Assembly (NCBI GenBank): GCA_902777275.1
Contig: CACYTI010000011.1
Coordinates: forward strand, 1 to 64,000
Length of the DNA: 64,000 bases
DNA from: an uncultured Ruminococcus sp.
GTDB lineage: Bacteria > Bacillota > Clostridia > Oscillospirales > Acutalibacteraceae
Direction: 5' to 3'
In this document: one piece after another, positions 33,094 to 42,315 of the stretch
How the letters are laid out: each line of letters opens with the position of its first letter
Numbering within the stretch: position 1 is the stretch's first letter
Made by a program: the position numbers and the translations under genes
Notes under the pieces: model-generated
Database searches by the model: none
What the model was told of the DNA's origin: nothing
The model's input: the letters and a program-made list of their open reading frames with translations, nothing else

Positions 33094-34290
33094 GTGTCAA
33101 AACGTTTGATATCCTGCGCCATCTCCGTTGTTTTATTAATTGTCTCTTTTACTACGGCAGCGGCTGACAATGCCGTCAAATTAAGGGAGCTTTCCGATTG
33201 CGTAAAGGTTTTCGCCTACAGCGGAAAAGATTCGGCGTATTTTTACGGCTTCAACAGTCAAACACTTTGTTCGGTCAGGGTGATTCCCGATGTTCTGACG
33301 CGAACTGTTAATGTTAACGGCACTATTCTCAGTGTGTGCCACGACGACAGTAACGCTTATGCGCTGTATAAAAACGGGCAGAACGCTTATTATATTATGC
33401 AAATGAGTATGAGCAGCGGCGACTGCAGTTGGTTCCAAATCGCGCAGGAAAAAACTGTGCAGCACAGTTCAATTGCTGCGTGCAACGGTGAGGTAATGGT
33501 GATCACATCTAAAGGAACCGACATCCTAACATCGGCTCAAAACGGCAATTCAAGCTATACATATTCATTTCCTTCCGGCGTCAAGGAGCTGTTCGTCAAC
33601 GATAATAACGCCTACGCCCTGATCAATGACGGCTCGCTTTACCGAATAGGAAGCCGTTCAAAAACGTACATCGCGAATTTATCCGTGCTTTCCGGCTTTT
33701 CAAACGCGGGCTGCGGCTGGATGTTTACGTCAGGCGGAGCATTGGTGTCGGTAAACGGTGAACGGGAATACATTCACGCCGATGCTGCGGTCAAGCTCAA
33801 CGGAAAAACCGTACAGCGAAACAGCGTTCGTCTGCTTGCCTGCGCTTTGGACAGAGCGGCTGCACTCAAAAATGATTATTCCCTTGAATATACCGGTTCG
33901 GACGGACGATCGCAGGAAGAAGGGGCGTCGGATAAAAGCAAATTGAAAAGCGGCGGAATCGCCGTGCTTGAAGAAGGAATAACCGTCAGCAAGCTCAAGA
34001 GCACCTATTCCAACGTGACCGGAGTGTACGCAGCGAACGGTGAAGTAATAAGCTCAGGCGCGCTCAGAACAGGCTATACGGCGATGCTCGAAAGCGGAAG
34101 CTGTCAGATAGCGGTTTTGGGAGACATAAACGGAAGCGGCACTGTCAACAGCGCCGACACAAAACTGCTGATGCGTTTCTTTACAGGCAGCGCAAGCCTG
34201 AATGATTGTGAAATCACAGCGGCGGACTGCAACAAGGACGGAATTGCGGATAACCGTGATTTGGTGCTGCTTTCGAGGATGAAAAAATAA
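33094..34290 (+). CDS. Secreted protein with C-terminal dockerin
   Basis: A 398-residue secreted protein. The GTG at 33094 follows GAGGTGAGC; the open frame extends upstream to 33037 without a site. Signal peptide: VSKRLISCAISVVLLIVSF then TTAAA. Residues 25-335 are repetitive short strands (ELFVNDNNAYALINDG, GGALVSVNGEREYIHAD) resembling a beta-propeller of RCC1 or similar type, unassigned. The C terminus (about 340-398) is a dockerin with loops GDINGSGTVNSAD and ADCNKDGIADNRD; the first loop has Ser at the fifth position. No catalytic domain is seen, so it may be a binding or structural component of a cohesin-dockerin assembly. The cluster of cohesin-like proteins lies directly downstream on the opposite strand. 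Confidence 0.75.
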   Translation: MSKRLISCAISVVLLIVSFTTAAADNAVKLRELSDCVKVFAYSGKDSAYFYGFNSQTLCSVRVIPDVLTRTVNVNGTILSVCHDDSNAYALYKNGQNAYYIMQMSMSSGDCSWFQIAQEKTVQHSSIAACNGEVMVITSKGTDILTSAQNGNSSYTYSFPSGVKELFVNDNNAYALINDGSLYRIGSRSKTYIANLSVLSGFSNAGCGWMFTSGGALVSVNGEREYIHADAAVKLNGKTVQRNSVRLLACALDRAAALKNDYSLEYTGSDGRSQEEGASDKSKLKSGGIAVLEEGITVSKLKSTYSNVTGVYAANGEVISSGALRTGYTAMLESGSCQIAVLGDINGSGTVNSADTKLLMRFFTGSASLNDCEITAADCNKDGIADNRDLVLLSRMKK

Positions 34291-34312
34291 CACACAAAAC
34301 CGATATTACTCC

Positions 34313-34348
34313 AAAAGCGGCGCACCTTTTTACGTGCACCGCTTTTTT
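34313..34348. terminator. Bidirectional terminator between the dockerin and cohesin-like genes
   Basis: AAAAGCGG and CCGCTTTT arms with GCAC/GTGC inside (34313-34346); TTTTTTAC on the plus side, TTTTGG on the minus side. Confidence 0.75.
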
Positions 34349-34358
34349 ACAATTCACA

Positions 34359-35360
34359 TCAATTATTATAAATATCCCTTTTTCTCATAATAAAGAGAAT
34401 GGTTGAGCAGATCAGAAGAATTACGAGAATCAGCAGCGCTACGTACCATGTTCCCGTGTACAGCAGGGTATCGCTATCGGTCTTTTTTTCTTTTTCCTGC
34501 TGCGGCTTGGTCGGCTGAGTCGCCGGGGACGGCTTAACCGTCGTGGGAGGGCTCGTTGTTAGTTTTTGCTCCGGCGTAGCGGGATTTGCGCTTGGCTCAA
34601 CAAATGTTGACGGCGTTATTGTTGTGTATTTGGAAACCTGAACATCGGTTTTTTTCGCCTTGCTGTTCGCTACAAGCGCGACCTCTTTTCCGTCAAAGGA
34701 TTCGCCCGTTTGAGGATTAGGCTCGGATACTATCAAATCACTCACCGACAAGTCAACCTTTGTAATCTCGGAATCCTTATGGGTAAGCTGCGCTGTGTCA
34801 AATACGATCTTTACAAAAACCGCCTCTGAGGTCGTGTAGTCAAACATTCTTAAATCGTTTGCCGAAAAACAAATCACGCCCTTTTTGCTGTCGATGCTCA
34901 TAATAGCGTCGTCCTTCATCATCGGGCAAATCGTTGCTGCGGTATTCTTCTTGGGGTCAACCGTTAAAAGCTCCGAATCATAGCTGAGCGTCCAATATAC
35001 CGAGAGCAGGCGCCTTGATGATTTAAGCAAGTAGGTGACAGTGATCTCGCGCGTGAACTCGTTGTACTCTGCGTCGATTCTTCCGAAGTAATTTGATATT
35101 GCCGAAACGGTCAGCACGGGATACTGCGCAAGCGATACGGTTGACGGCGCAGCAGTGACAGCTTCCAACGAGCTTTCGCTGCCGGATGGGTATTCTTCCC
35201 CGTCAACCCCGGTGAGAGCTTCCTCAGACGTGTAGGTATCGCCGAGAGAAGTCGCATCCCCGGAAAATTCCGATTCGCAAAAGGCGGTGAATATTGAGCT
35301 GTATAATAATGACGCTGTAACAAAAAAAGCAAGTAAAAAACCGAGCGCCCTTTTTGACAT
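34359..35360 (-). CDS. Surface protein with cohesin-like domain, membrane-anchored
   Basis: A 333-residue protein: signal peptide (MSKRALGFLLAFFVTASLLY), a low-complexity acidic segment, a cohesin-like beta domain (about 75-215: ITVTYLLKSSRRLLSVYWTL, YDSELLTVD, FVKIVFDTAQL, ending VDLSVSDL), a Thr/Pro-rich linker (about 245-290), and a C-terminal anchor LLYTG, hydrophobic helix, then RKRD. The start at 35360 follows GGAGGAAAG; the frame's earlier ATG at 35444 lacks a site. The domain is related to those in the two other cohesin-like proteins of this island; true cohesin function is not proven. Partner dockerins exist next door. Confidence 0.72.
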   Translation of the reverse strand: MSKRALGFLLAFFVTASLLYSSIFTAFCESEFSGDATSLGDTYTSEEALTGVDGEEYPSGSESSLEAVTAAPSTVSLAQYPVLTVSAISNYFGRIDAEYNEFTREITVTYLLKSSRRLLSVYWTLSYDSELLTVDPKKNTAATICPMMKDDAIMSIDSKKGVICFSANDLRMFDYTTSEAVFVKIVFDTAQLTHKDSEITKVDLSVSDLIVSEPNPQTGESFDGKEVALVANSKAKKTDVQVSKYTTITPSTFVEPSANPATPEQKLTTSPPTTVKPSPATQPTKPQQEKEKKTDSDTLLYTGTWYVALLILVILLICSTILFIMRKRDIYNN

Positions 35361-35440
35361 AACTCTTTCCTCCGCATTGTATATTCTATCAAGTATAGTA
35401 TAATACAAAACGCTGAAAAATGCAAGCCATATTAAAGACG

Positions 35441-35474
35441 GCAAAAAGGAGCCGACTGAAAAGCCGACTCCTTT
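35441..35474 (-). terminator. Terminator of the starch-binding-like surface gene
   Basis: AAAGGAG-type arms (35445-35457 with 35462-35474), perfect when G-U pairs are allowed, with TTTTTGC on the minus strand. Confidence 0.75.
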
Positions 35475-35490
35475 GCGGAAAACTATTTAT

Positions 35491-36864
35491 TTATTTTCTG
35501 GATTTTTTGCGGGTGAAGTATACAATACCTACGCCTGCGATAAGAACAGTCAGAACAATAACAACAAATGATACCTGACCGGTAGCAATTGCGCCGTTTG
35601 AGTTGTTCGCAGTGTTGCTGCCGCTGGCGGGAGCACTTGTAGAAGACTGAGCGTCAGTGGAAGCTGCGGGAACTGTTGAAGCTGCTTCAGTGGTAGGAAC
35701 GGTAGGCTCCTCTACTTCACCTTCCGTGTAACCCTTGCCTGCGAAGTTACCTGCAACCATAATCTTAGTGTCACCAACTTTTCTGAACACCATGCCATAC
35801 TTATCCATTTCATACTCGCCGCCGTCAGGAATTACGGGATTGCCTTTTTCATCAAAGGTAATGCCGGTCTGCTCAGCAAGGAGCTCCTTGGTCGGCCAGT
35901 TGCCGAATAAGCCGTTGCCATACTGGAAGAAGAAGTTTCCGTCGTATCCGATCATGCCGCTGGTGGGGCTGGGAACCATCTTGTCGGGATCAAAGTTGAG
36001 AACGAATACCATGTTGTCATAGGTAAAAGATAAGCTGTAGTACTGAGGATCCTCGGCAGGATAAGTCTCATCAACAGTGTCTTCGTTAAAGAAGTTAGCT
36101 GCATAAGCACCGAAGAAAGTCAAATCAAGTCCGTCTTCTTCTTCGATCTCGGTAATAACATCGTTAGCCTGCAAATCCTTATCATCGGCAGAGAGCTTAT
36201 CCCAATCATGGTGGAGATGTGCGGCTGAAATTTTATTTATGTCTTCCCAAAATGTTTCAGAGTTGAGATCGAGATCCTTTGCGCCCTCAATTTCCGCACT
36301 TTCAAAAATTGTCTTGTATGCATATCTGAAAACTTCGTCATAAGTCTTGCTTTTGTCAAATCTTGAAACAGGCGCAGCCTGGAAATCTCTGGTTTGTTTT
36401 GCTGCTGTATAGAAAGGATTTTTGGTAGTATCTGTCTCGGTACCGCCGTCGATATAGTTGTCCCAAATAATCGTAAAAGCATTACCATTGTCACCATTGC
36501 CATAAATAGGAACATCAATGGCGAACAGGTTGTCAATGCCCTCCTGATCGGTGACCTTAACAGACTTGTAGCCCGGCCAGCCGTGTCCGCCGGCTTTATC
36601 ATCGGGAGTATCAGCGCCTGTCCACCAGTAAATTCCTGCTGCGCCGCCGCATTTGGGATCCTTTGTTGTTTCGTTTTGCCAAGCGCCGGGCATAGCAAAC
36701 ATGATGTGCCATGTATTAGTGTTAGGGCTGGAAGGGGTATACTCACCCAAGGTACCATAACCACCAACAGCCTTCTCCTCCGCGCTTACAGCAACATTGC
36801 CTACAGCAACCATGGAAGCAGCCATGGCGCCCGCAAGAGCGATGCTTAAGATTTTCTTTTTCAT
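35491..36864 (-). CDS. Secreted, anchored protein with a starch-binding-like domain
   Basis: A 457-residue protein: signal peptide MKKKILSIALAGAMAASMV with AVSAEE cleavage, then a domain (about 40-155) with WHIMFAMPGAW, IYWWTGADTPD, GHGWPGYKSV and FTIIWDNYIDGG that has the aromatic pattern of family 26-like starch-binding modules, where Trp residues stack on glucose rings. A middle region (160-375) has no clear family. A Thr/Ser/Ala linker follows, and the C terminus is GAIATGQ plus a hydrophobic helix and RKKSRK. GGAGG precedes the ATG at 36864. It has a terminator after it. The assignment to starch binding is a pattern inference. Confidence 0.68.
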   Translation of the reverse strand: MKKKILSIALAGAMAASMVAVGNVAVSAEEKAVGGYGTLGEYTPSSPNTNTWHIMFAMPGAWQNETTKDPKCGGAAGIYWWTGADTPDDKAGGHGWPGYKSVKVTDQEGIDNLFAIDVPIYGNGDNGNAFTIIWDNYIDGGTETDTTKNPFYTAAKQTRDFQAAPVSRFDKSKTYDEVFRYAYKTIFESAEIEGAKDLDLNSETFWEDINKISAAHLHHDWDKLSADDKDLQANDVITEIEEEDGLDLTFFGAYAANFFNEDTVDETYPAEDPQYYSLSFTYDNMVFVLNFDPDKMVPSPTSGMIGYDGNFFFQYGNGLFGNWPTKELLAEQTGITFDEKGNPVIPDGGEYEMDKYGMVFRKVGDTKIMVAGNFAGKGYTEGEVEEPTVPTTEAASTVPAASTDAQSSTSAPASGSNTANNSNGAIATGQVSFVVIVLTVLIAGVGIVYFTRKKSRK

Positions 36865-37004
36865 ATTAAATTCCTCCAATTAATTTCCGAAAATCGGTTA
36901 ATATTATTATATAACAAAGATTGTCAAAAATCAAGACACTTAACAAATATTGTTTTTGGAAAAACTAATGAAAATAATTGCCTGTTTTTGTATAAAAATG
37001 TAAA

Positions 37005-37880
37005 TCAGCTCTCATTTTTACCGCGAATATTGACAATTATGATAGCTGCGACAACAGCGCCGATTATCAGCGGCGCGCCGATCAATAAAAACAGCCATTT
37101 TGAGGAAAATCCGCCCTTCTCGTCCTCTGTGCTTAAAATATTACGGGTAACCTCTACAACACTTTTATTGACAATGGAACCGACCATTTTATGGTCGCCC
37201 TTGTTAGGCGTGTTTTCGTCCCCCATACCGTCCTCGTAATTGATGAAATCGCCCTGATTATTCTCAATTGTGTTTTCATCTTCGTTTACGGGCGGCGTAG
37301 CATTATCAACAATCTTTTCGCCGTCCACAATCATGTCGTATGTGAATTTATATTTTTTAAGATACTCAAGATCTTCGCCGTAAAGCTCTGTAAAAAAATA
37401 TGTTATGCCTGCGCTGCCTTCCTTTTTGACCTTAAAGCTGGCGGATACAAACTGCGCTTTTTCTTTAAAGCTCGGGAGGCTTGAAAGCGAGGAAAAGTTC
37501 ATGGGGATCTTACCCTCGATATTCTCGTTATATATTACAAAATCAAATTTTTCAAAATTGAGACTCTTTTGCTGATACTCCAAATAATCGCTGTCATAAA
37601 ACAAGCGAAGCTCAAAGCCCATAATCTCATCATCAGCATCACTTAGATAAAGATTATACGTCACGGTTTGACCGACAGCTATCTCTGCGTCATCGTTTAT
37701 TTCAAGCGTCTTTGAGCTGTCTACGTCTGAGTTGTCGTCGCTTGTGCTGTCCTCCGCTTTGGTGTCGGCGCCTGTGGTGTCAACGCCTGAGCTATCCTCC
37801 GCATAAGCGGTTACAAAAGAACAAAGCAAAATAGCTAGTGCAAAACAAAATGACGAAAGTTTAATTCCTGTCTGTTTCAT
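37005..37880 (-). CDS. Secreted, anchored protein with a cohesin-like domain
   Basis: A 291-residue protein: signal peptide (SSFCFALAILLCSFVTAYA), an Asp/Ser/Thr-rich segment (about 28-55), one cohesin-like domain (about 60-200: AVGQTVTYNLYLSD, GFELRLFYDSDYLEY, FVSASFKVKKEGSAGITYFF), an acidic linker, and a C-terminal membrane helix (WLFLLIGAPLIIGAVVAAIIIV) with a short basic tail. The opening VGQTVTYNLYLS with the YDSDYLEY strand is closest of the three to a classical cohesin. The start ATG at 37880 follows a weak site. It sits between the starch-binding-like protein and the large multi-domain protein, all on the minus strand. Confidence 0.72.
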   Translation of the reverse strand: MKQTGIKLSSFCFALAILLCSFVTAYAEDSSGVDTTGADTKAEDSTSDDNSDVDSSKTLEINDDAEIAVGQTVTYNLYLSDADDEIMGFELRLFYDSDYLEYQQKSLNFEKFDFVIYNENIEGKIPMNFSSLSSLPSFKEKAQFVSASFKVKKEGSAGITYFFTELYGEDLEYLKKYKFTYDMIVDGEKIVDNATPPVNEDENTIENNQGDFINYEDGMGDENTPNKGDHKMVGSIVNKSVVEVTRNILSTEDEKGGFSSKWLFLLIGAPLIIGAVVAAIIIVNIRGKNES

Positions 37881-38021
37881 AATTTCAATCCTTCAAACTA
37901 ATTATAACGATATTATATAATAAAATTTCAAAGAAATCAATAATTTTTTAACCGTTGTTATCATCAAAGCGATATGTTAACCAAATTGTAATCTTTATAA
38001 TAATAAAATGCTGCTTAATTC

Positions 38022-38056
38022 AAAAAAACATCCTCCGGAGTTAAAACCGGAGGATG
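38022..38056 (-). terminator. Terminator of the large multi-domain surface gene
   Basis: CATCCTCCGG (38029-38038) pairs with CCGGAGGATG (38047-38056); seven T residues follow on the minus strand. Confidence 0.85.
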
Positions 38057-38089
38057 AAAATTATTTTTTTATAACAGCGTCAGCCGAAA

Positions 38090-41008
38090 TTATTTAACTC
38101 TTTTGCGAGCAAAGTAGATGCCGGCTGTTGCAGAGATGAGTACGAGCAGGATGATGATAGCCATGGAGGCATTACCTGTCTGTACGGCACCTGAGCTTGA
38201 ACCACCGGAGCTGCTTCCGCCGCCGGAATCCTTGGAGCTATCAGCTGTGGAAGGAGACTTAGTCGCAGAAGTTGCATCTGATGTGTCGGGAGCAACTGTA
38301 GAAGTTTCTGTTCCCGCAGATGTATCAGGCTGAGTAACCTCAGAGCTTGCAGGCTCCGAAGCGGGCTCTGATGTAGGCTCTGATGCAGGCTCTGAAGCGG
38401 GCTCTGATGCAGGTTCAGAAGCGGGCTCAGAAGCGGGCTCAGAAGCGGGCTCTGATGACGGTGTGGGCTCGTCGCCGCGCTTGTCAACAGTGTCAACATA
38501 GATGATTGCATCTTCGCCGTCTTCTTCTCTTACGGTCATGTCGATAACGATGAAGTCAACTACTGTCTCACCGTCAGCCTTAGCTGTGAATGTGAAGCAT
38601 ACGAAATCGTCGCCTTCGGTTACAGCGTAAGGATCGTTGATGTTGGAAACGCTGCCGAGTACGTTGTAAGAAGTAGCCTCAGTGTTAACGAGCATATCTG
38701 ATGTGAAAGCAGATACTTCTGTTAACTCCAGCTTCTCCTTATCGTAGTTCATACCCCACTGGAGGTCTACAACGTCTCTTGTTTCGGGAGCCTTGAAGGC
38801 AACCATGAAGGTATCGCCTACATTAACGATTCCCTGATAGGTTTCGCCAACCGCAGCGCTGTTGTTCGCAGGAATTATGCTGAACTCTGTGCAATAGTTA
38901 GATGTAGCATAAACAGTCAGTGTCTTTTCGGGCTCGGGCTCTGTGGCAGGCTGTGTGGGGATTGGAATATCCTCACCCTCGGGAGTAAGTACGGTATCAT
39001 ATGTACCGAGAGCATAAGCCTCTTCATCAATAATGCCTCTGTCGATGGGCACATACTGTGAATAGGGCTCTGCAACATCATCGTCACACAGTGAGAGTGT
39101 GTCGAGGTCGCACTTAACAACGGTAACGCCGGGGTCTCTGTTGAGAACCTTGAATACTGCTCTTACAACTGTGATGGGCGATCCGTCTTCTTCTGTTGCA
39201 TATGCAGCGGGCTGTACGGAAGTGTAGTTACCTACGATTCTGCCGCCGTTGTTGTCGCCGAAGGTGTTAACCATGCCGGCGCCGAGGCCCTGCTCCATAG
39301 CAAACGGGAAAATAGTGAACTTAGCAGCGCGACCGGTTCCGATCGTGTTGTAAGCTTCTTTAAACTCAAGAACAGTGGGATCCCAAGTGAGCTCGTCAAC
39401 GTCGAGGTTGATGAGGTACTTGCTGTCCGCAGCCATCTTGTAGTCTACGGTAACAAATACGTCGCCGTTTTCATCTTCATACTTGGAGAGGTCAACATAG
39501 CTTGCTGTTGTCTCCGGGAAGAAGTTCGAGGTTGCTTTAACGGTAAATACGTCAGCAACAGGCTCGGGGTCTGTGGAAGGTTCGGGCTCACCGCCGGATG
39601 TGATGGTGATTGTGAACTTTGCGCCTTCCTTGGTGGAGAAGTCAAAGTTTCTCAGGTCGAGCTGAGCCTTGACTGTCTGTGAATCATCTTCGGTGTCGAA
39701 GGTAATGTTGTCGCCGTTGTAAACAGCATCGCTCTCAACGCCGCTATCCTCGAACACGCCGCCAAAGTTGTGTGTCCATGCGCCGTCGATAGCGAATTTA
39801 ATCTGACGCTCAAATCCGTCGGGAACATTATTAAACTGGATTTCCCAAACGTCTTCAGCAACCTGAGTCATCTCATTAGCCGCATATGCGGGATCCCAAG
39901 CTGCGCCGTTGAGCCATGCGCCTTCGCCGTTACCTACGGCGAAAACAGTATTGTAATCGAAATCGGTTACAAACTCAACAATGTCGCCTGTTACGGTGAT
40001 CTCGTTAGTTTCGGGATCGATAGTAACGGTAAACTCACCGGCACCTGTCAGATTGAAGGTCACGTTGTTGCCTGTTGAATCGCCGATCCACTCAGCGCCG
40101 TTCTTAACAACCTTGAGCTGAACATCAGTGTAAGGACCGTCAACGGTATAAGTCTTTTCAAACTTGCCGTCGGCGTTCTCAGTCATCATGTTGTCTTCGT
40201 TGGCTGCATCCCAAGCTGTGCCGAAAACTTCAGCGGGTGCTCCTGCTACGACAAAGGTGTCGTCTGTAACAACAGGCTCTGAAGCAGGCTCAGAAGCGGG
40301 TTCTGAAGCGGGCTCTGAAGCGGGTTCTGAAGCAGGCTCGGAAGCGGGCTCAGGCTCATTTTCGCCTGTTGCAACGCTTGTGTCTACAGAGTACTGAACG
40401 TCTGTATCCTTTACAACGCCGTCTTCAACCATCTGAGTTTCGTTCTCAACTTCGGACATAGTCTGACCATCTTCAAGATGAGTAACTCTCATCTCTGAAA
40501 CGTTGAGGTTAACGGTTGTGTCGCCTGTGCCGATAACCTTGAAGGTTACCTGTACAAAAGCAATTTTGCCGCCGTCTTCACCGCTAAGATAGTAAGCGCC
40601 GAGATCTGTGCAGTTACCTTTGATACCATACTCTACGGAAGAGGGGTTGGTATTGATAACCGCATTGGGAGCGCAAGGCATAACATTGAGCTTCGCGCTT
40701 TTGCCTTCGCCTGTGGTGTTAGCTGCTTCATCAAACTGCAGAACGGTGCCGTCATAGGTCAGCAGCCAATCCGCGTTAAGCAGGCGCTCTTCAGACTGAA
40801 TGCTATAGGTAACGGTTACCAAATTGTCGTTGGCTGCAAGCTTAGCCTGTGTGAAAGACTGACTTGTAGTCGGGAACAGATTGGAATTCGCCGTAACGTT
40901 CAGCGAAGAAGCCTCATCATCCAACGCAGCAACGCTGAGCATTGCAACGGAGAGCGATGTAATGATAAGCATTAACGCAAGCAGAAGGCTTAGTGCTTTT
41001 TTGAACAT
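38090..41008 (-). CDS. Large multi-domain surface protein, cohesin-like and X25-like modules
   Basis: A 972-residue protein. Order: signal peptide (FKKALSLLLALMLIITSLSVAM); cohesin-like domain 1 (about 35-190); a Ser-Glu-Pro-Ala repeat linker; two modules (about 250-345 and 350-470) that look like X25-type starch-associated modules (FVVAGAPAEVFGTAWDAAN; VFAVGNGEGAWLNGAAWDP); cohesin-like domain 2 (about 485-665); cohesin-like domain 3 (about 695-845); a second Ser-Glu-Pro-Ala linker plus Ser/Thr/Gly stretch; C-terminal AVQTGN, hydrophobic helix, RKRVK. AAAGGAGG precedes the ATG at 41008. It could be a surface scaffold that holds dockerin proteins near starch; this is inference. Confidence 0.78.
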   Translation of the reverse strand: MFKKALSLLLALMLIITSLSVAMLSVAALDDEASSLNVTANSNLFPTTSQSFTQAKLAANDNLVTVTYSIQSEERLLNADWLLTYDGTVLQFDEAANTTGEGKSAKLNVMPCAPNAVINTNPSSVEYGIKGNCTDLGAYYLSGEDGGKIAFVQVTFKVIGTGDTTVNLNVSEMRVTHLEDGQTMSEVENETQMVEDGVVKDTDVQYSVDTSVATGENEPEPASEPASEPASEPASEPASEPASEPVVTDDTFVVAGAPAEVFGTAWDAANEDNMMTENADGKFEKTYTVDGPYTDVQLKVVKNGAEWIGDSTGNNVTFNLTGAGEFTVTIDPETNEITVTGDIVEFVTDFDYNTVFAVGNGEGAWLNGAAWDPAYAANEMTQVAEDVWEIQFNNVPDGFERQIKFAIDGAWTHNFGGVFEDSGVESDAVYNGDNITFDTEDDSQTVKAQLDLRNFDFSTKEGAKFTITITSGGEPEPSTDPEPVADVFTVKATSNFFPETTASYVDLSKYEDENGDVFVTVDYKMAADSKYLINLDVDELTWDPTVLEFKEAYNTIGTGRAAKFTIFPFAMEQGLGAGMVNTFGDNNGGRIVGNYTSVQPAAYATEEDGSPITVVRAVFKVLNRDPGVTVVKCDLDTLSLCDDDVAEPYSQYVPIDRGIIDEEAYALGTYDTVLTPEGEDIPIPTQPATEPEPEKTLTVYATSNYCTEFSIIPANNSAAVGETYQGIVNVGDTFMVAFKAPETRDVVDLQWGMNYDKEKLELTEVSAFTSDMLVNTEATSYNVLGSVSNINDPYAVTEGDDFVCFTFTAKADGETVVDFIVIDMTVREEDGEDAIIYVDTVDKRGDEPTPSSEPASEPASEPASEPASEPASEPASEPTSEPASEPASSEVTQPDTSAGTETSTVAPDTSDATSATKSPSTADSSKDSGGGSSSGGSSSGAVQTGNASMAIIILLVLISATAGIYFARKRVK
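38345..38460 (-). repeat. 12-bp tandem repeats coding Ser-Glu-Pro-Ala linker (C-terminal)
   Basis: Roughly nine imperfect copies of a 12-bp unit, such as GGCTCTGATGCA, drive a Ser-Glu-Pro-Ala linker. Copies differ at third positions, so the array is not freshly expanded. Confidence 0.8.
40268..40355 (-). repeat. 12-bp tandem repeats coding Ser-Glu-Pro-Ala linker (N-terminal)
   Basis: Six to seven copies of the same 12-bp unit as in the C-terminal linker, between the first cohesin-like domain and the X25-like modules. Confidence 0.8.
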
Positions 41009-41189
41009 TTCTTCTTTTCCTCCTTTAATGATAATGCTTCTATAAGCATATTTATTATAATACAAGTAGCGTCCAAAAGTCAATAAAAATTCTCAAATGG
41101 AAAACACTTTTTTACAGAAATTTATGATTTTGTTTATTTTAACAATGATTTGGTTCGCAATTTGTCACAATTCACAATAACTTTTTTAA

Positions 41190-42203
41190 TCATTTGTAAC
41201 CATTCACATTTTTCGACTGCCACTTCCACGCATCATAGCACATATCTTCCAAATTCTTTTCGGCTTTCCAACCCAAGACGCGCTCTGCTTTTCCCGCGTC
41301 GGCGTAACATTCTGCTACGTCTCCCGCCCGTCTGGGCTTGATTTCGTAAGAAATTGTTAAATTATTAACTTTCTCAAACGCCTTCACGATTTCGAGCACA
41401 CTGTAGCCCGTGCCCGTGCCTAAATTTACGATCTCGACTCCCTTGTGCGCTCCCGAGTAATCTATAGCCTTAACGTGACCCTTGGCAAGGTCTACAACGT
41501 GGATATAGTCGCGCACTCCTGTGCCGTCGCGTGTGGGATAATCGTCGCCGAACACTCCTAAGCAAGGCAGTCTGCCCGCCGCCACTTGTGTGATATAGGG
41601 CATGAGGTTGTTGGGTATTCCGTTGGGATCCTCGCCGATCCTTCCGCTTTTGTGGGCTCCTATCGGGTTGAAATAGCGGAGGATAACAATGGACATTTCG
41701 GGATTCGCGTGAGCCGTGTCGGTGAGTATCTGCTCCATCATCAGCTTCGTCCAGCCGTAGGGGTTCGTCGGGCTGCCCGTGGGCATAGTCTCAACGAGCG
41801 GAACCGTCTTCGGCACGCCGTAAACCGTCGCCGACGAGCTGAAAATAAAGTTGTTCACTCTGTATTTTTTCATGACTTCAAGCAGAGTAAGCGTGGAATC
41901 TATGTTGTTGCGATAATACATAAGCGGCTTTTCGACGCTCTCGCCCACCGCCTTAAGACCCGCAAAGTGAATAACGGCGTCGATTTTGTTTTCGGAGAAT
42001 ATCTTATCAACCGCCGCGCTGTCACACACATCGGCTTCATATAGAGGTATTTTTTTGCCTGTGATCTCCTCAACCCTTCTTACCGCCTCGGGGCAGGAAT
42101 TTGCGAAGTTGTCGGCTATAATCACACTGTGACCCGCTTCGATAAGCTCAACGCAGGTGTGGCTGCCTATGTAACCGGCGCCGCCCGCAAGTAATACATT
42201 CAT
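41190..42203 (-). CDS. galE: UDP-glucose 4-epimerase
   Basis: A 337-residue extended short-chain dehydrogenase that interconverts UDP-glucose and UDP-galactose with bound NAD+. The NAD-binding motif GGAGYIGSHT (7-16), the Ser-rich FSSSATVYG (121-129) and catalytic pair Tyr149-x3-Lys153 (YGWTK) are present; RYFNPIGAHKSG and VRDYIHVVDLAKGH are family landmarks. Length is normal. AGGAGTTCC lies just before the ATG at 42203. It is a single gene between the surface-protein island and the cyclophilin operon and may supply sugar nucleotides for cell-surface polymers. Confidence 0.93.
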   Translation of the reverse strand: MNVLLAGGAGYIGSHTCVELIEAGHSVIIADNFANSCPEAVRRVEEITGKKIPLYEADVCDSAAVDKIFSENKIDAVIHFAGLKAVGESVEKPLMYYRNNIDSTLTLLEVMKKYRVNNFIFSSSATVYGVPKTVPLVETMPTGSPTNPYGWTKLMMEQILTDTAHANPEMSIVILRYFNPIGAHKSGRIGEDPNGIPNNLMPYITQVAAGRLPCLGVFGDDYPTRDGTGVRDYIHVVDLAKGHVKAIDYSGAHKGVEIVNLGTGTGYSVLEIVKAFEKVNNLTISYEIKPRRAGDVAECYADAGKAERVLGWKAEKNLEDMCYDAWKWQSKNVNGYK

Positions 42204-42315
42204 TTATGGAACTCCTTTCCGTCACTGTGCAGAACAGTGCGCTAAAACTGTATAATATTATATGTATACTTAATTATAACTGTAGTCGGTGTTATCCGCA
42301 CCGAATAATTATTTA

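Noticed and set aside
38345-40355. CRISPR-like repeat arrays
   Set aside because: The 12-bp units are contiguous, in frame and coding for Ser-Glu-Pro-Ala; there are no spacers.
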